Source: Burkholderia latens (lineage in GTDB: Bacteria; Pseudomonadota; Gammaproteobacteria; Burkholderiales; Burkholderiaceae). From it: a stretch of 64,000 bases of DNA. Positions 52,965-61,197 of the stretch are shown here, one piece after another (position 1 is the stretch's first letter; the number at the start of each line of letters is the position of its first letter). The stretch covers positions 1-64,000 of the forward strand of contig NZ_CABVPL010000029.1 in the NCBI RefSeq assembly GCF_902499045.1, in the 5' to 3' direction. A program made the position numbers and the translations under genes. The notes beneath the pieces are model-generated. The model was not told the DNA's origin and made no database searches. It was given only the letters and a program-made list of their open reading frames with translations.

Positions 52965-53924
52965 ATGAAAATATCCGTGCTCGTTCCGACCTACCGGCGC
53001 CCCGCCGACCTCGCGCGCTGCCTGCTGGCGCTGCAGCGCCAGCAGCGGCTGCCCGACGAGGTGATCGTCGTCGCGCGCCCGGAGGACGATGCCACGCACG
53101 AGCGCCTCGCCGATCCGTCGGTCGGCGGCGCGCTGCCGCTGCGGATCGTGCCGGTCGACGTGCCGGGGCAGGTCGCTGCGCTGAACAAGGGGCTCGAATC
53201 CGCGCACGGCGACGTCGTCGCGATCACCGACGACGACGCGGCGCCGCGCGCCGACTGGCTCGCGCGCATCGAGGCCGTGTTCCTGGCCGACCCGCGCGTC
53301 GGCGCGGTCGGCGGCCGCGACTGGGTGCACGAGAAGGGTCGCGTGCTCGACGAGTCGCGCGAGCTCGTCGGCCAGCTCACGCTGTCCGGCAAGATCGTCG
53401 GCAACCATCACCTCGGCGTCGGCGGCGCGCGCGAAGTCGACATGCTCAAAGGCGCGAACATGAGCTATCGCCGCGCGGCGATCGAGCGGCTGCGTTTCGA
53501 CACGCGGCTGCGCGGCGCCGGCGCGCAGGTGCACAACGACATGGCGTTCAGCATGCGCGTGCAGCGCGACGGCTGGAAGCTCGTCTACGACCCGGCGATC
53601 GCGGTCGATCATTACCCGGCCGAGCGGTTCGACGACGACCGGCGCGACGCGGCATCGCTCAATGCGATCAGCAACGGCGCGTACAACCTGCACCTGATCC
53701 TGCGCGAGCATCTGCCGCCGGTGCGGCGCGAGATCGCGTGGTGGTGGTGGACGCTCGTCGGCACGCGCGTCTATCCCGGTCTCGCGCACCTGTTGCTGTC
53801 GCTGCCGACCGCCCGGCGCGACCGCGTGCGCGAGCACTGGCGTGCGGTGCGCCGCGGCGCACGCGATGCGCGCCGCGCGGAGCTTGCCCCCCACCGTGCG
53901 GCAATGCCGCCGGTGACGTCTTGA
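52965..53924 (+). CDS. bceG: Glycosyltransferase family 2
   Basis: Inverting GT-A glycosyltransferase of 319 residues adding one cepacian sugar. The start MKISVLVPTYRRPADLARCL and the acid cluster ITDDDAAPR (about residue 90) define GT2; DMAFSMRVQRDGWKLVYDP is the second conserved block. The ATG follows CTGGAGAACCCCCG. The frame opens upstream at 52899 without homology. Confidence 0.9.
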   Translation: MKISVLVPTYRRPADLARCLLALQRQQRLPDEVIVVARPEDDATHERLADPSVGGALPLRIVPVDVPGQVAALNKGLESAHGDVVAITDDDAAPRADWLARIEAVFLADPRVGAVGGRDWVHEKGRVLDESRELVGQLTLSGKIVGNHHLGVGGAREVDMLKGANMSYRRAAIERLRFDTRLRGAGAQVHNDMAFSMRVQRDGWKLVYDPAIAVDHYPAERFDDDRRDAASLNAISNGAYNLHLILREHLPPVRREIAWWWWTLVGTRVYPGLAHLLLSLPTARRDRVREHWRAVRRGARDARRAELAPHRAAMPPVTS

Positions 53925-53968
53925 ACGGGCCGCGCGCGGTGCGCACGGCCACTCCCGGAGGGCTCGAC

Positions 53969-54061
53969 ATGAAGCAATCCCCACGTTCGCTTGGCGGGGC
54001 GCAGTGCCCCCATCTCCCGGAAGCGTCGGCCTGTCCGACGGCCCGGCGGAGGCTGACATGA
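53969..54061 (+). CDS. Possible 30-residue ORF coupled to bceH
   Basis: The frame MKQSPRSLGGAQCPHLPEAS... has a strong CCGGAGGG ribosome site seven bases upstream, and its stop overlaps the bceH start as ATGA. It fills most of the 133-bp bceG-bceH gap, the largest inside the G-K block. It may be a coupling device; no homologue is recognised. Confidence 0.4.
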   Translation: MKQSPRSLGGAQCPHLPEASACPTARRRLT

Positions 54062-55194
54062 GTTCCACGAAGGTTCACGTCCATCTGTTCTACGGCGCCG
54101 ATCCGCGTACCTACCGGAAAGGCGAGAACATCGGCTGCCTGTACGGCTATCACCACGCCGAATCCGACGAATTCAGGCTGACCTATTCGGAGGACCGCCG
54201 CGAGGGCCGCGTCGCGAGCGTCGCGCGCCGCGCGCTGAAGGCCGCGCTCGGCTTCGACGTCGTGCACGCGTGGCGCAATCGCGCCGCGCTGCTGAACACC
54301 GACGTGATCTGGACGCACACCGAGCAGGAGCACCTCGCCGCCGCGCTGATCCTGAAGCTCGCCGGCGCGCAGGGCAAACGCCCGCTGCTGCTCGCGCAGA
54401 GCGTGTGGCTGTTCGACAAGTGGAACGGTTTCAGCGGCCCGCGCCGCTGGCTGTACCGCAAGCTGCTCGCACGCGCCGACGCGCTGACGACGCTCGCCCG
54501 CGACAACGCCGAGCTGTGCCGCCGCTTTCTCGGGCGCGAAGCGGAATTCGTCTATTACGGGCTGAACACGCAGGATTTCCCGCCGGCCGAGCCGCAACAG
54601 TGGCAGCCGCACCGGCCGCTGCGGATCGCCGCGATCGGCAACGATCGCGATCGCGACTGGCGCACGTTCCTCGCGGCGTTCGGCGGCGACGCGCGCTACG
54701 ACGTGCGGTTGGCGACGCGGCGCCGCGTGCCGCGCGAATGGCACGCGCCGAACGTGCGGATCGGCTCGGCATCGGGCCTCGCGAAGCAGCATGAACTGTA
54801 CGCATGGGCCGACGTGATCGTCGTGCCGCTGCGGCCGAACTTCCACGCGTCGGGCATCACCGTGATGCTCGAGGCTGCGGCGGTCGGCAAGCCGATGATC
54901 GTGTCGGACGTCGGCGGTCTCAGCGATTACTTCCCGCACGACACGGCCGCGTACGTGCCCGCGTTCGATGCGCAGGCGATGCGTGAGGCCGCCGATCGCT
55001 TCGTGGCCGACCCGGTCGCGGCGCTCGCATGCGCGCGCGCCGCGGCGGCGTGCCTGCGCGAGCGCGACCTGACCACGCAGGCGTTCGCCGAGCAGCACGT
55101 GCGGATCACGCGCGACATGCTGCGCGGGCGCCGCACGCCGGCGCCCGCGGGCCTCGCGATGCCGCTCGCGGATTCGAGCGCGTCGTCGCGGTGA
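54058..55194 (+). CDS. bceH: Glycosyltransferase family 4
   Basis: A 378-residue glycosyltransferase of GT-B fold. It begins MSSTKVHVHLFYGADPRTYRKG. Its C-domain has RPLRIAAIGNDRDRDW and the donor-site region RPNFHASGITVMLEAAAVGKP followed by SDVGGLSDY. The EX7E motif is degenerate compared with bceJ and bceK. The ATG follows GGAGGCTGAC. Confidence 0.88.
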   Translation: MSSTKVHVHLFYGADPRTYRKGENIGCLYGYHHAESDEFRLTYSEDRREGRVASVARRALKAALGFDVVHAWRNRAALLNTDVIWTHTEQEHLAAALILKLAGAQGKRPLLLAQSVWLFDKWNGFSGPRRWLYRKLLARADALTTLARDNAELCRRFLGREAEFVYYGLNTQDFPPAEPQQWQPHRPLRIAAIGNDRDRDWRTFLAAFGGDARYDVRLATRRRVPREWHAPNVRIGSASGLAKQHELYAWADVIVVPLRPNFHASGITVMLEAAAVGKPMIVSDVGGLSDYFPHDTAAYVPAFDAQAMREAADRFVADPVAALACARAAAACLRERDLTTQAFAEQHVRITRDMLRGRRTPAPAGLAMPLADSSASSR

Positions 55195-55204
55195 GTGAGG
55201 ATCG

Positions 55205-56671
55205 ATGAGCACGATTGCCGCAGAACGCGCACCGTCGCACAAGCGCAGCCGGTTCGGGGAGCCGAAGCACTGGGCCGGGCAGGCGGGGCTGTGGACGTTC
55301 ACCGCCGCGCTGATCGCCATTCATCAGGGCAAGGTGCTGACGCTCGCGTTTCCGGTGCTGGCGATCGCGGTCGGCATCTGGCTGTATTTCAAGAGCCCCG
55401 CGCGATACGTCGGCTTCATGTGGTGGGTGTGGTTCCTGAGCCCGGAAGTGCGGCGTCTGGCCGACTGGTCGAAGGGCGCGTTCACGCCGACGAGCCTGAT
55501 CCAGGTCGCGCCGCTCGCGGTGACGATGATCGCGGGGCTCGGGCTGATCCGGCACTATCGCGTGCTCGCGCAGCGGCGCGGGATTCCGGTGCTGCTGATC
55601 CTGTTCGGGCTCACGTATGCGTATCTCGTCGGGATCGTGTCGAGCGGCGTGATGGCCGCGACGTACGACCTCGCGAACTGGCTGTACCCGATCCTGATCG
55701 GCTTTCACATCATGGTGAACGCGCGCGACTACCCCGAGTATCGCGACGTGCTGCTGTCCACGTTCATGTGGGGGATGCTCGTGATGGGCCTGTACGGCGT
55801 CGTGCAGTACTTCGTGATGCCGCAGTGGGACGTGCTGTGGATGGTCGGCTCGCAGATGGGCTCGCAGGGCGAGCCGGTGCCGTACGGCGTGCGCGTGTTC
55901 AGCACGATGAACTCGTCCGGGCCGTTCGCGTTCGCGATGATGGGCGCGCTGGTGTTCGTGCTGGTCGCGCCGCAGAAGATCCGGTGGTTCGCGGGCGCCG
56001 CCGGCTTCGTGTCGTTCGCGCTGTGTCTCGTGCGCTCGACGTGGGGCGGCTGGGTGATCGCGCTCGCGATCCAGCTCGTGCAGTCGAGCAACCGCGTGCG
56101 GATGCGGATCCTGATCAGCGGTGTCGTGCTGGTCGGGCTGTGCGTGCCGCTGCTGACCGTCGGGCCGGTGGCCGACCGGCTCGGCCAGCGTCTGCAGTCC
56201 ATCGCGAACCTGAAGGACGACCGCAGCTACGACGACCGCAACAAGTTCTACGCGACCTTCGCGCAGACGGCGTTCACCGACGTCGCCGGCGAGGGGATGG
56301 GCGCGACCGGCGCGTCGACGAAGCTGTCGAGCGACAGCGGCGAGCTCGGCAAGTACGGCAGCTTCGACAGCGGCGTGATGAACGTGCCGTTCGTGCTCGG
56401 CTGGCCCGGCACGCTGCTGTATCTCGCGGGCGTCGTGATGCTGTTCGGCCGTACGGTGCGCGCGGCGTTCAAGCTGCGCCACGACAAGTTCGTCGGCGCG
56501 TGCCTGAGTCTGTGCCTGTCGACGTTCGCGATGCTCGTGTTCACGAACTCGCTGATCGGCACCGGCGGCCTGCTGATGTTCACAGCCATTTTTTCGATAC
56601 TTGCCGCGGCGCACTGGCAGAAGGCGCAACGCCTGCTGGCCGCCGCGCGTTCACGGGGAGGCGACCATTGA
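55205..56671 (+). CDS. bceI: Wzy-type cepacian polymerase
   Basis: A 488-residue polytopic membrane protein with about twelve helices. A large periplasmic loop lies near residues 330-390 (NLKDDRSYDDRNKFYATFAQ), as in Wzy polymerases. It also has the O-antigen-ligase-like core (FSTMNSSGPFAFAMMGALVF, RSTWGGWVIALAIQ). It polymerises heptasaccharide-type repeat units in the periplasm. Starts 11 bp after bceH and overlaps bceJ. Confidence 0.88.
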   Translation: MSTIAAERAPSHKRSRFGEPKHWAGQAGLWTFTAALIAIHQGKVLTLAFPVLAIAVGIWLYFKSPARYVGFMWWVWFLSPEVRRLADWSKGAFTPTSLIQVAPLAVTMIAGLGLIRHYRVLAQRRGIPVLLILFGLTYAYLVGIVSSGVMAATYDLANWLYPILIGFHIMVNARDYPEYRDVLLSTFMWGMLVMGLYGVVQYFVMPQWDVLWMVGSQMGSQGEPVPYGVRVFSTMNSSGPFAFAMMGALVFVLVAPQKIRWFAGAAGFVSFALCLVRSTWGGWVIALAIQLVQSSNRVRMRILISGVVLVGLCVPLLTVGPVADRLGQRLQSIANLKDDRSYDDRNKFYATFAQTAFTDVAGEGMGATGASTKLSSDSGELGKYGSFDSGVMNVPFVLGWPGTLLYLAGVVMLFGRTVRAAFKLRHDKFVGACLSLCLSTFAMLVFTNSLIGTGGLLMFTAIFSILAAAHWQKAQRLLAAARSRGGDH

Positions 56672-57852
56672 GAATCGCGATCGTCACGCACGTCGTGCGT
56701 CATAACGACGGCCAGGGCCGCGTCAATTACGAAATCGCGCGCGCGGCGCTGGCCGAACACTATCAGGTCACGCTGGTCGCGTCGCACGTCGCGCCCGAAC
56801 TGCTGGCCGATCCGCGCGTGCGCTGGGTGCCCATCGAGGTCGGCGGCTTCTGGCCGTCGAATCTCGTCAAGCAGCAGGTGTTCGCGCTCAAGAGCGCCGC
56901 ATGGCTGCGCGCGCATCGCAGCGAGTACGACGTGCTGCACGTGAACGGCTTCATTTCGTGGATCAAGGCCGACGTGAATACCGCGCACTTCGTGCACGGC
57001 GGCTGGTTCAAGAGCCCGTACTACCCGTTCGGGCTCACGAAGGGGCTGTGGTCGGCGTATCAGTACGTCTATACGCGCGTGAACACCGCGCTCGAGCGCT
57101 GGGCGTACCGCCGCTCGCGCGCGATCACGGCCGTGTCGCAGAAGGTGGCCGACGAGATCGCCGGCCTCGGCATCGACAGCCGGAAGATCAGCGTGATCTA
57201 CAACGGTGTCGACGGCAGCGCGTTCGCGGACGCGCAGGCCGACCGCGCGGCGTTCAAGCTGCCGGACGACGCGTTTCTGCTGCTGTTCGTCGGCGACCTG
57301 CGCACGCCGCGCAAGAACCTCGGCACGGTGCTGAAGGCGCTGACGAAGCTGCCGGCCAACGTCCATCTCGCGGTGGCCGGCTACTTGCCCGGCAGCCCGT
57401 ATCCGGACGAGGCGCGCGCGCTCGGCATCGCGTCGCGCGTGCATTTCCTCGGGCTCGTGAAGAACATGCCGACGTTGATGCGCTCGGTCGACGCATACGT
57501 GTTCCCGTCGCGCTACGAGGCGATGAGCCTGTCGCTGCTGGAGGCGATGGCGGCCGGCCTGCCGGTCGTCACCGCGCGCACCGCCGGCGGCGCGGAAATC
57601 ATCACGCGCGAATGCGGGATCGTGCTGGAAGATCCGGACGATCCGGCCGCGCTCGCGCACGCGATCGGCTCGCTCGCCGCGTCGCGCGACACCTGCCGCG
57701 CGATGGGCGACGCGGCCCGCGAACTGATGACCCGTTTCGGCTGGGCGCACATGGGCGCCCAGTACGTCGCGCTTTACCGGCGCATCGGCCAACCCTCGCA
57801 GCCGTCCGCGTTTGAGCGGGTCGAGCATGCAGTCACGCAGGAGCAGTCGTAA
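56668..57852 (+). CDS. bceJ: Glycosyltransferase family 4 (TTG start)
   Basis: A 394-residue GT-B glycosyltransferase. It begins with LRIAIVTHVVRHNDGQGRVN; the start codon is TTG, overlapping the bceI stop as TTGA behind GGGGAGGCGACC. The C-domain has FVGDLRTPRKNLGTVLKAL and the EX7E motif SRYEAMSLSLLEAMAAGLP. No ATG or GTG lies near the start of homology, so TTG is the best choice. Confidence 0.9.
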   Translation: MRIAIVTHVVRHNDGQGRVNYEIARAALAEHYQVTLVASHVAPELLADPRVRWVPIEVGGFWPSNLVKQQVFALKSAAWLRAHRSEYDVLHVNGFISWIKADVNTAHFVHGGWFKSPYYPFGLTKGLWSAYQYVYTRVNTALERWAYRRSRAITAVSQKVADEIAGLGIDSRKISVIYNGVDGSAFADAQADRAAFKLPDDAFLLLFVGDLRTPRKNLGTVLKALTKLPANVHLAVAGYLPGSPYPDEARALGIASRVHFLGLVKNMPTLMRSVDAYVFPSRYEAMSLSLLEAMAAGLPVVTARTAGGAEIITRECGIVLEDPDDPAALAHAIGSLAASRDTCRAMGDAARELMTRFGWAHMGAQYVALYRRIGQPSQPSAFERVEHAVTQEQS

Positions 57853-59018
57853 TGTCCCTTTCTTCCCGGCCGATCAAATCGTTGCAAATCGGCATGCACT
57901 GGTTCCCCGAGCGCGCGGGCGGCCTCGACCGGATGTACTACTCGCTCGTCGGCGCGCTGCCCGGTGCGGGCGTCGAGGTGCGCGGGCTCGTCGCCGGCTC
58001 GCCGAAGGTCGCCGACGACACCGGCGGCGCGATCCAGGGCTTCGGGCCCGCGTCGCAGCCGCTCGCGCGGCGGATGCTCGCCGCGCGCCGCGCGCTGCGC
58101 GATGAAATCCGCAGCGCACGGCCGGACGTGATCTCGTCGCACTTCGCGTTGTACACGTTCCCCGGCCTCGACGTGACGCGCGGCATTCCGCAGGTGTCGC
58201 ACTTCCAGGGCCCGTGGGCCGACGAAAGCCAGGTCGAGGGCGCCGCATCGCTCGGGCAGCGCGCGAAGCGCTATCTCGAACAGGCCGTCTATACGCGTTC
58301 GTCGCGGCTGATCGTGCTGTCGCAGGCGTTCGGCCAGATCCTGACGAACCGCTACGGCATCGATCCGTCGCGCGTGCGCGTGATTCCCGGCTGCGTCGAC
58401 ACCGCGCAGTTCGACACGCCGCTCTCGCCGGCCGAGGCGCGGCACAAGCTGCAACTGCCGCAGGACCGGCCGATCGTGCTGGCCGTGCGCCGGCTCGTGC
58501 GGCGCATGGGGCTCGAGGATCTCGTCGATGCGATCGGCATCGTCAAGCGCCGCCATCCGGACGTGCTGCTGCTGATCGCCGGCAAGGGCAAGCTCGCGGA
58601 GGAACTGCAGCAGCGCATCGACGCGGCCGGGCTGCAGGACAACGTGAAGCTGCTCGGCTTCGTGCCCGACCAGCATCTCGCGGCGCTGTATCGCGCGGCG
58701 ACGGTCAGCGTCGTGCCGACCGTCGCGCTCGAAGGCTTCGGCCTCATCACCGTCGAATCGCTCGCGTCCGGCACGCCGGTGCTCGTGACGCCGGTTGGCG
58801 GGCTGCCGGAGGCGGTCGCCGGGCTGTCCAACGATCTCGTGCTGCCGTCGACCGGCGCGGACGCGATCGCCGAAGGCCTCGGCGCCGCGCTGTCGGGCGC
58901 GATCACGCTGCCGGACGAAGCCGCGTGCAAGCGCTACGCACGCGAACATTTCGACAACGCGGTGATCGCGCGGCGCGTCGCCGGCGTGTACGAAGAGGCG
59001 ATCCAGGCGGCGGGTTGA
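57852..59018 (+). CDS. bceK: Glycosyltransferase family 4
   Basis: A 388-residue GT-B glycosyltransferase, last gene of the operon. It has LQIGMHWFPERAGGLDRMYY at the start, VRRLVRRMGLEDLVDAI, and the donor motif ALEGFGLITVESLASGTPV, then TPVGGLPEAV. Its ATG shares one base with the bceJ stop. A stem-loop about 110 bp further on may end the operon. Confidence 0.92.
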   Translation: MSLSSRPIKSLQIGMHWFPERAGGLDRMYYSLVGALPGAGVEVRGLVAGSPKVADDTGGAIQGFGPASQPLARRMLAARRALRDEIRSARPDVISSHFALYTFPGLDVTRGIPQVSHFQGPWADESQVEGAASLGQRAKRYLEQAVYTRSSRLIVLSQAFGQILTNRYGIDPSRVRVIPGCVDTAQFDTPLSPAEARHKLQLPQDRPIVLAVRRLVRRMGLEDLVDAIGIVKRRHPDVLLLIAGKGKLAEELQQRIDAAGLQDNVKLLGFVPDQHLAALYRAATVSVVPTVALEGFGLITVESLASGTPVLVTPVGGLPEAVAGLSNDLVLPSTGADAIAEGLGAALSGAITLPDEAACKRYAREHFDNAVIARRVAGVYEEAIQAAG

Positions 59019-59125
59019 AGCCGCGCCGCACGCCGTAACGATGGTGCGATCGGGCGCATCCCCGTGCGCGTCCGGTTCGCATGCCGGCCGCCCCGCGCGG
59101 GCGGGCCGGTGTTTCGTCGTTGACG

Positions 59126-59150
59126 GCCCCGCACCGCGTTGATGCGGGGC
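59126..59150. terminator. Candidate terminator after bceK
   Basis: GCCCCGCA (59126-59133) pairs with TGCGGGGC (59143-59150) in the convergent gap between bceK and the MFS gene. No long U-tract is present. Confidence 0.5.
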
Positions 59151-59241
59151 GATTCCGCCCGACGGCCGTGATCCTCCGCACGCGAACGAGCCGGAATCGG
59201 AGGGGTTCCGCCCCGACCGCAGCGAGTGCGTTCGATCCGCG

Positions 59242-60477
59242 TCATGCACGCTCGCGCGTCACGGCCCAGACGACGAGCGCGACCACACTGACCGCCGCGC
59301 CGAGTGCGCACACGCCGAGCCACCCGGCGTGCGCATACGTCATCGTCGACGCGATCGCGCCGATCCCGCTGCCGGCCGAATAGAACAGCATGTAGCAGCC
59401 GACGAGGCGCGCATGCGCATCGGGCCGCGCGCCGAGGATCATGCTCTGGTTCACGACATGGACGGCCTGCCCGCCGACGTCGAGCAGCACGATGCCGACG
59501 ACGAGCAGTGCGACCGACGTGCCGGCGAACGCGAGCGGCAGCCAGGAAAACGCGAGCAGCGCGAGCGCGGCGCCGGTCGTCGCTTCGCCGAGCCCGCGAT
59601 CGGCGAGCCGCCCCGCGCGGGCGGCCGCGGCCGCACCCAATGCGCCGACGAGCCCGAACGCGCCGATCTGCGTATGCGACATCGCGTGCGGCGGCGCGCT
59701 CAGCGGCAGCACGAGCGCGCTCCAGAAGATACTGAATGCGGCGAACATCAGCAGCGCGATCGCGCCGCGCACGCGCAGCACGCGCTCGGTGCGCAGCAGC
59801 GTCACCATCGAGCGCAGCAGCGCCGCGTAGCCGATGCGTTCGCGCGGTGCATCCGCGTCGGGCAGCAGCCGCGCCAGCGCGGCGAGCATCGCGATCGCGA
59901 GCGTGCCCGACACCAGATACACCGCGCGCCATCCGGCAATATCGGTGACGACACCCGCGAGCGAACGCGCGGCCAGCAGGCCGATCACGACGCCGCCCTG
60001 CGCGGCACCGACCACGCGCCCGCGTTCGCCGTCGCCCGCGAGGGCCGCCGAACATGCGATCAGTCCTTGCGTCATCGCGGTGCCCAGCAGCCCGACCGCG
60101 ACCATCGCCGCCAGCAGCGCGATGCGCGTCGATGAAACGGCCACGCCGATGCACGCGGCCGTCAACAGCAGAAGCTGGACGGTGAGCAGCCGCTTGCGCT
60201 TCACCAGGTCGCCGAGCGGCACGACGAACAGCAGCGCGAGCGCGCAACCGAGCTGCGTCGCGGTGATGACGCCGCCGACCGCCGCGTGCGCAACGCCGAA
60301 GTCGCGCGCGATCGAATCGAGCAGCGGTTGCGCGTAGTACACGTTCGCGACGCTCGCCGCACAGCACACGGCCAGCAGCGCGACGAGCGCCGTGGATACG
60401 TGCGTGACGCTTGCCGGCCGCGCGGCGCCCGGTGCCGTGTCCGGTGCGACGGCGGCTGTTCGGCATGACGATTCCAT
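59242..60477 (-). CDS. MFS transporter (12-helix)
   Basis: A 411-residue major-facilitator protein with 12 predicted helices. It has ANVYYAQPLLDSIARDFGV near helix 1 and the loop 2-3 motif PLGDLVKRKRLL. It resembles YnfM/arabinose-efflux-like proteins. The gene is divergent from an HxlR regulator, and an inverted operator lies between them, so it is probably induced when that repressor senses its signal. Substrate unknown. Confidence 0.88.
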   Translation of the reverse strand: MESSCRTAAVAPDTAPGAARPASVTHVSTALVALLAVCCAASVANVYYAQPLLDSIARDFGVAHAAVGGVITATQLGCALALLFVVPLGDLVKRKRLLTVQLLLLTAACIGVAVSSTRIALLAAMVAVGLLGTAMTQGLIACSAALAGDGERGRVVGAAQGGVVIGLLAARSLAGVVTDIAGWRAVYLVSGTLAIAMLAALARLLPDADAPRERIGYAALLRSMVTLLRTERVLRVRGAIALLMFAAFSIFWSALVLPLSAPPHAMSHTQIGAFGLVGALGAAAAARAGRLADRGLGEATTGAALALLAFSWLPLAFAGTSVALLVVGIVLLDVGGQAVHVVNQSMILGARPDAHARLVGCYMLFYSAGSGIGAIASTMTYAHAGWLGVCALGAAVSVVALVVWAVTRERA

Positions 60478-60501
60478 GGGCTTCCTCGCTCTCGCTCAAG
60501 T

Positions 60502-60555
60502 AGTTGCAATTTAAAACTAGTGTGAGTGTAGGAAAAGTAGTTTTAAAATGCAACT
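60502..60555. promoter_or_regulatory. Inverted-repeat operator between MFS and HxlR genes
   Basis: AGTTGCAATTTAAAACTA (60502-60519) is repeated inverted at 60538-60555, matching in 17 of 18 positions with an 18-bp spacer. Each half also contains a near-palindromic TTTAAAA core. It lies in the 159-bp divergent gap 25-80 bp from both starts, the usual place of an HxlR binding site. Confidence 0.8.
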
Positions 60556-60636
60556 GATGGGTGCGGCGGGCGATGGGCCCGCGCCCGGATGCGCCGGCGT
60601 CGTGCGAACGCGACTGGCGCGACAGCGGAGAAACAG

Positions 60637-61107
60637 ATGGCCAGACAGAAAAGCCTTGCGGATTCGCCGTGCCCGGTGGCGCGCGCGACCGATATCGTCG
60701 GCGATCGCTGGGCGTTGCTGATCGTGCGCGACGCGTTCGACGGCGTGCGCCGGTTCGGCGATTTCCGCGCGAGCCTCGGCGTCGCGAGCAACATCCTGTC
60801 GGACCGGCTCAGGATGCTGGTGGACGCGGGCGTGTTCGAAGTCGTGCCGGCGTCGGACGGCAGCGCGTACCAGGAGTACGCGTTGACGAAGAAAGGTGAA
60901 GGGCTGTTTCCGGTGATCGTGATGCTGCGGCAGTGGGGCGAGGCGAACCTGTTCGAGCGCGGCGAGCCGCATTCGGTGCTGGTCGATCGCAACACGGGCC
61001 GCGCGATCCGCAAGCTCGCGCTGCGGCACGACGATGGGCGGCCGCTGAAGGCCGCGGACACGATGGTGCGCAAAGTAAAGGACGACGACGGCGCGGCGCG
61101 CGGATGA
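60637..61107 (+). CDS. HxlR-family transcriptional regulator
   Basis: A 156-residue winged-helix regulator. The family pattern CPVARATDIVGDRWALLIVRD, with Cys13 early in the chain, is followed by GVRRFGDFRASLGVASNILS and LVDAGVFEVVP. The early cysteine acts as a redox or aldehyde sensor in some HxlR proteins; whether it does here is unknown. The ATG at 60637 follows CGGAGAAACAG. It is divergent from the MFS gene and should bind the operator between them. Confidence 0.92.
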   Translation: MARQKSLADSPCPVARATDIVGDRWALLIVRDAFDGVRRFGDFRASLGVASNILSDRLRMLVDAGVFEVVPASDGSAYQEYALTKKGEGLFPVIVMLRQWGEANLFERGEPHSVLVDRNTGRAIRKLALRHDDGRPLKAADTMVRKVKDDDGAARG

Positions 61108-61197
61108 GCGCCCGTCATCGCGCGACGCAAGCGCCGCCGCTTTCGTCGTCCGGTGTCGCGCGGCCACGCACGCGCCGGCGGCGCTCGATCGTGCCGC

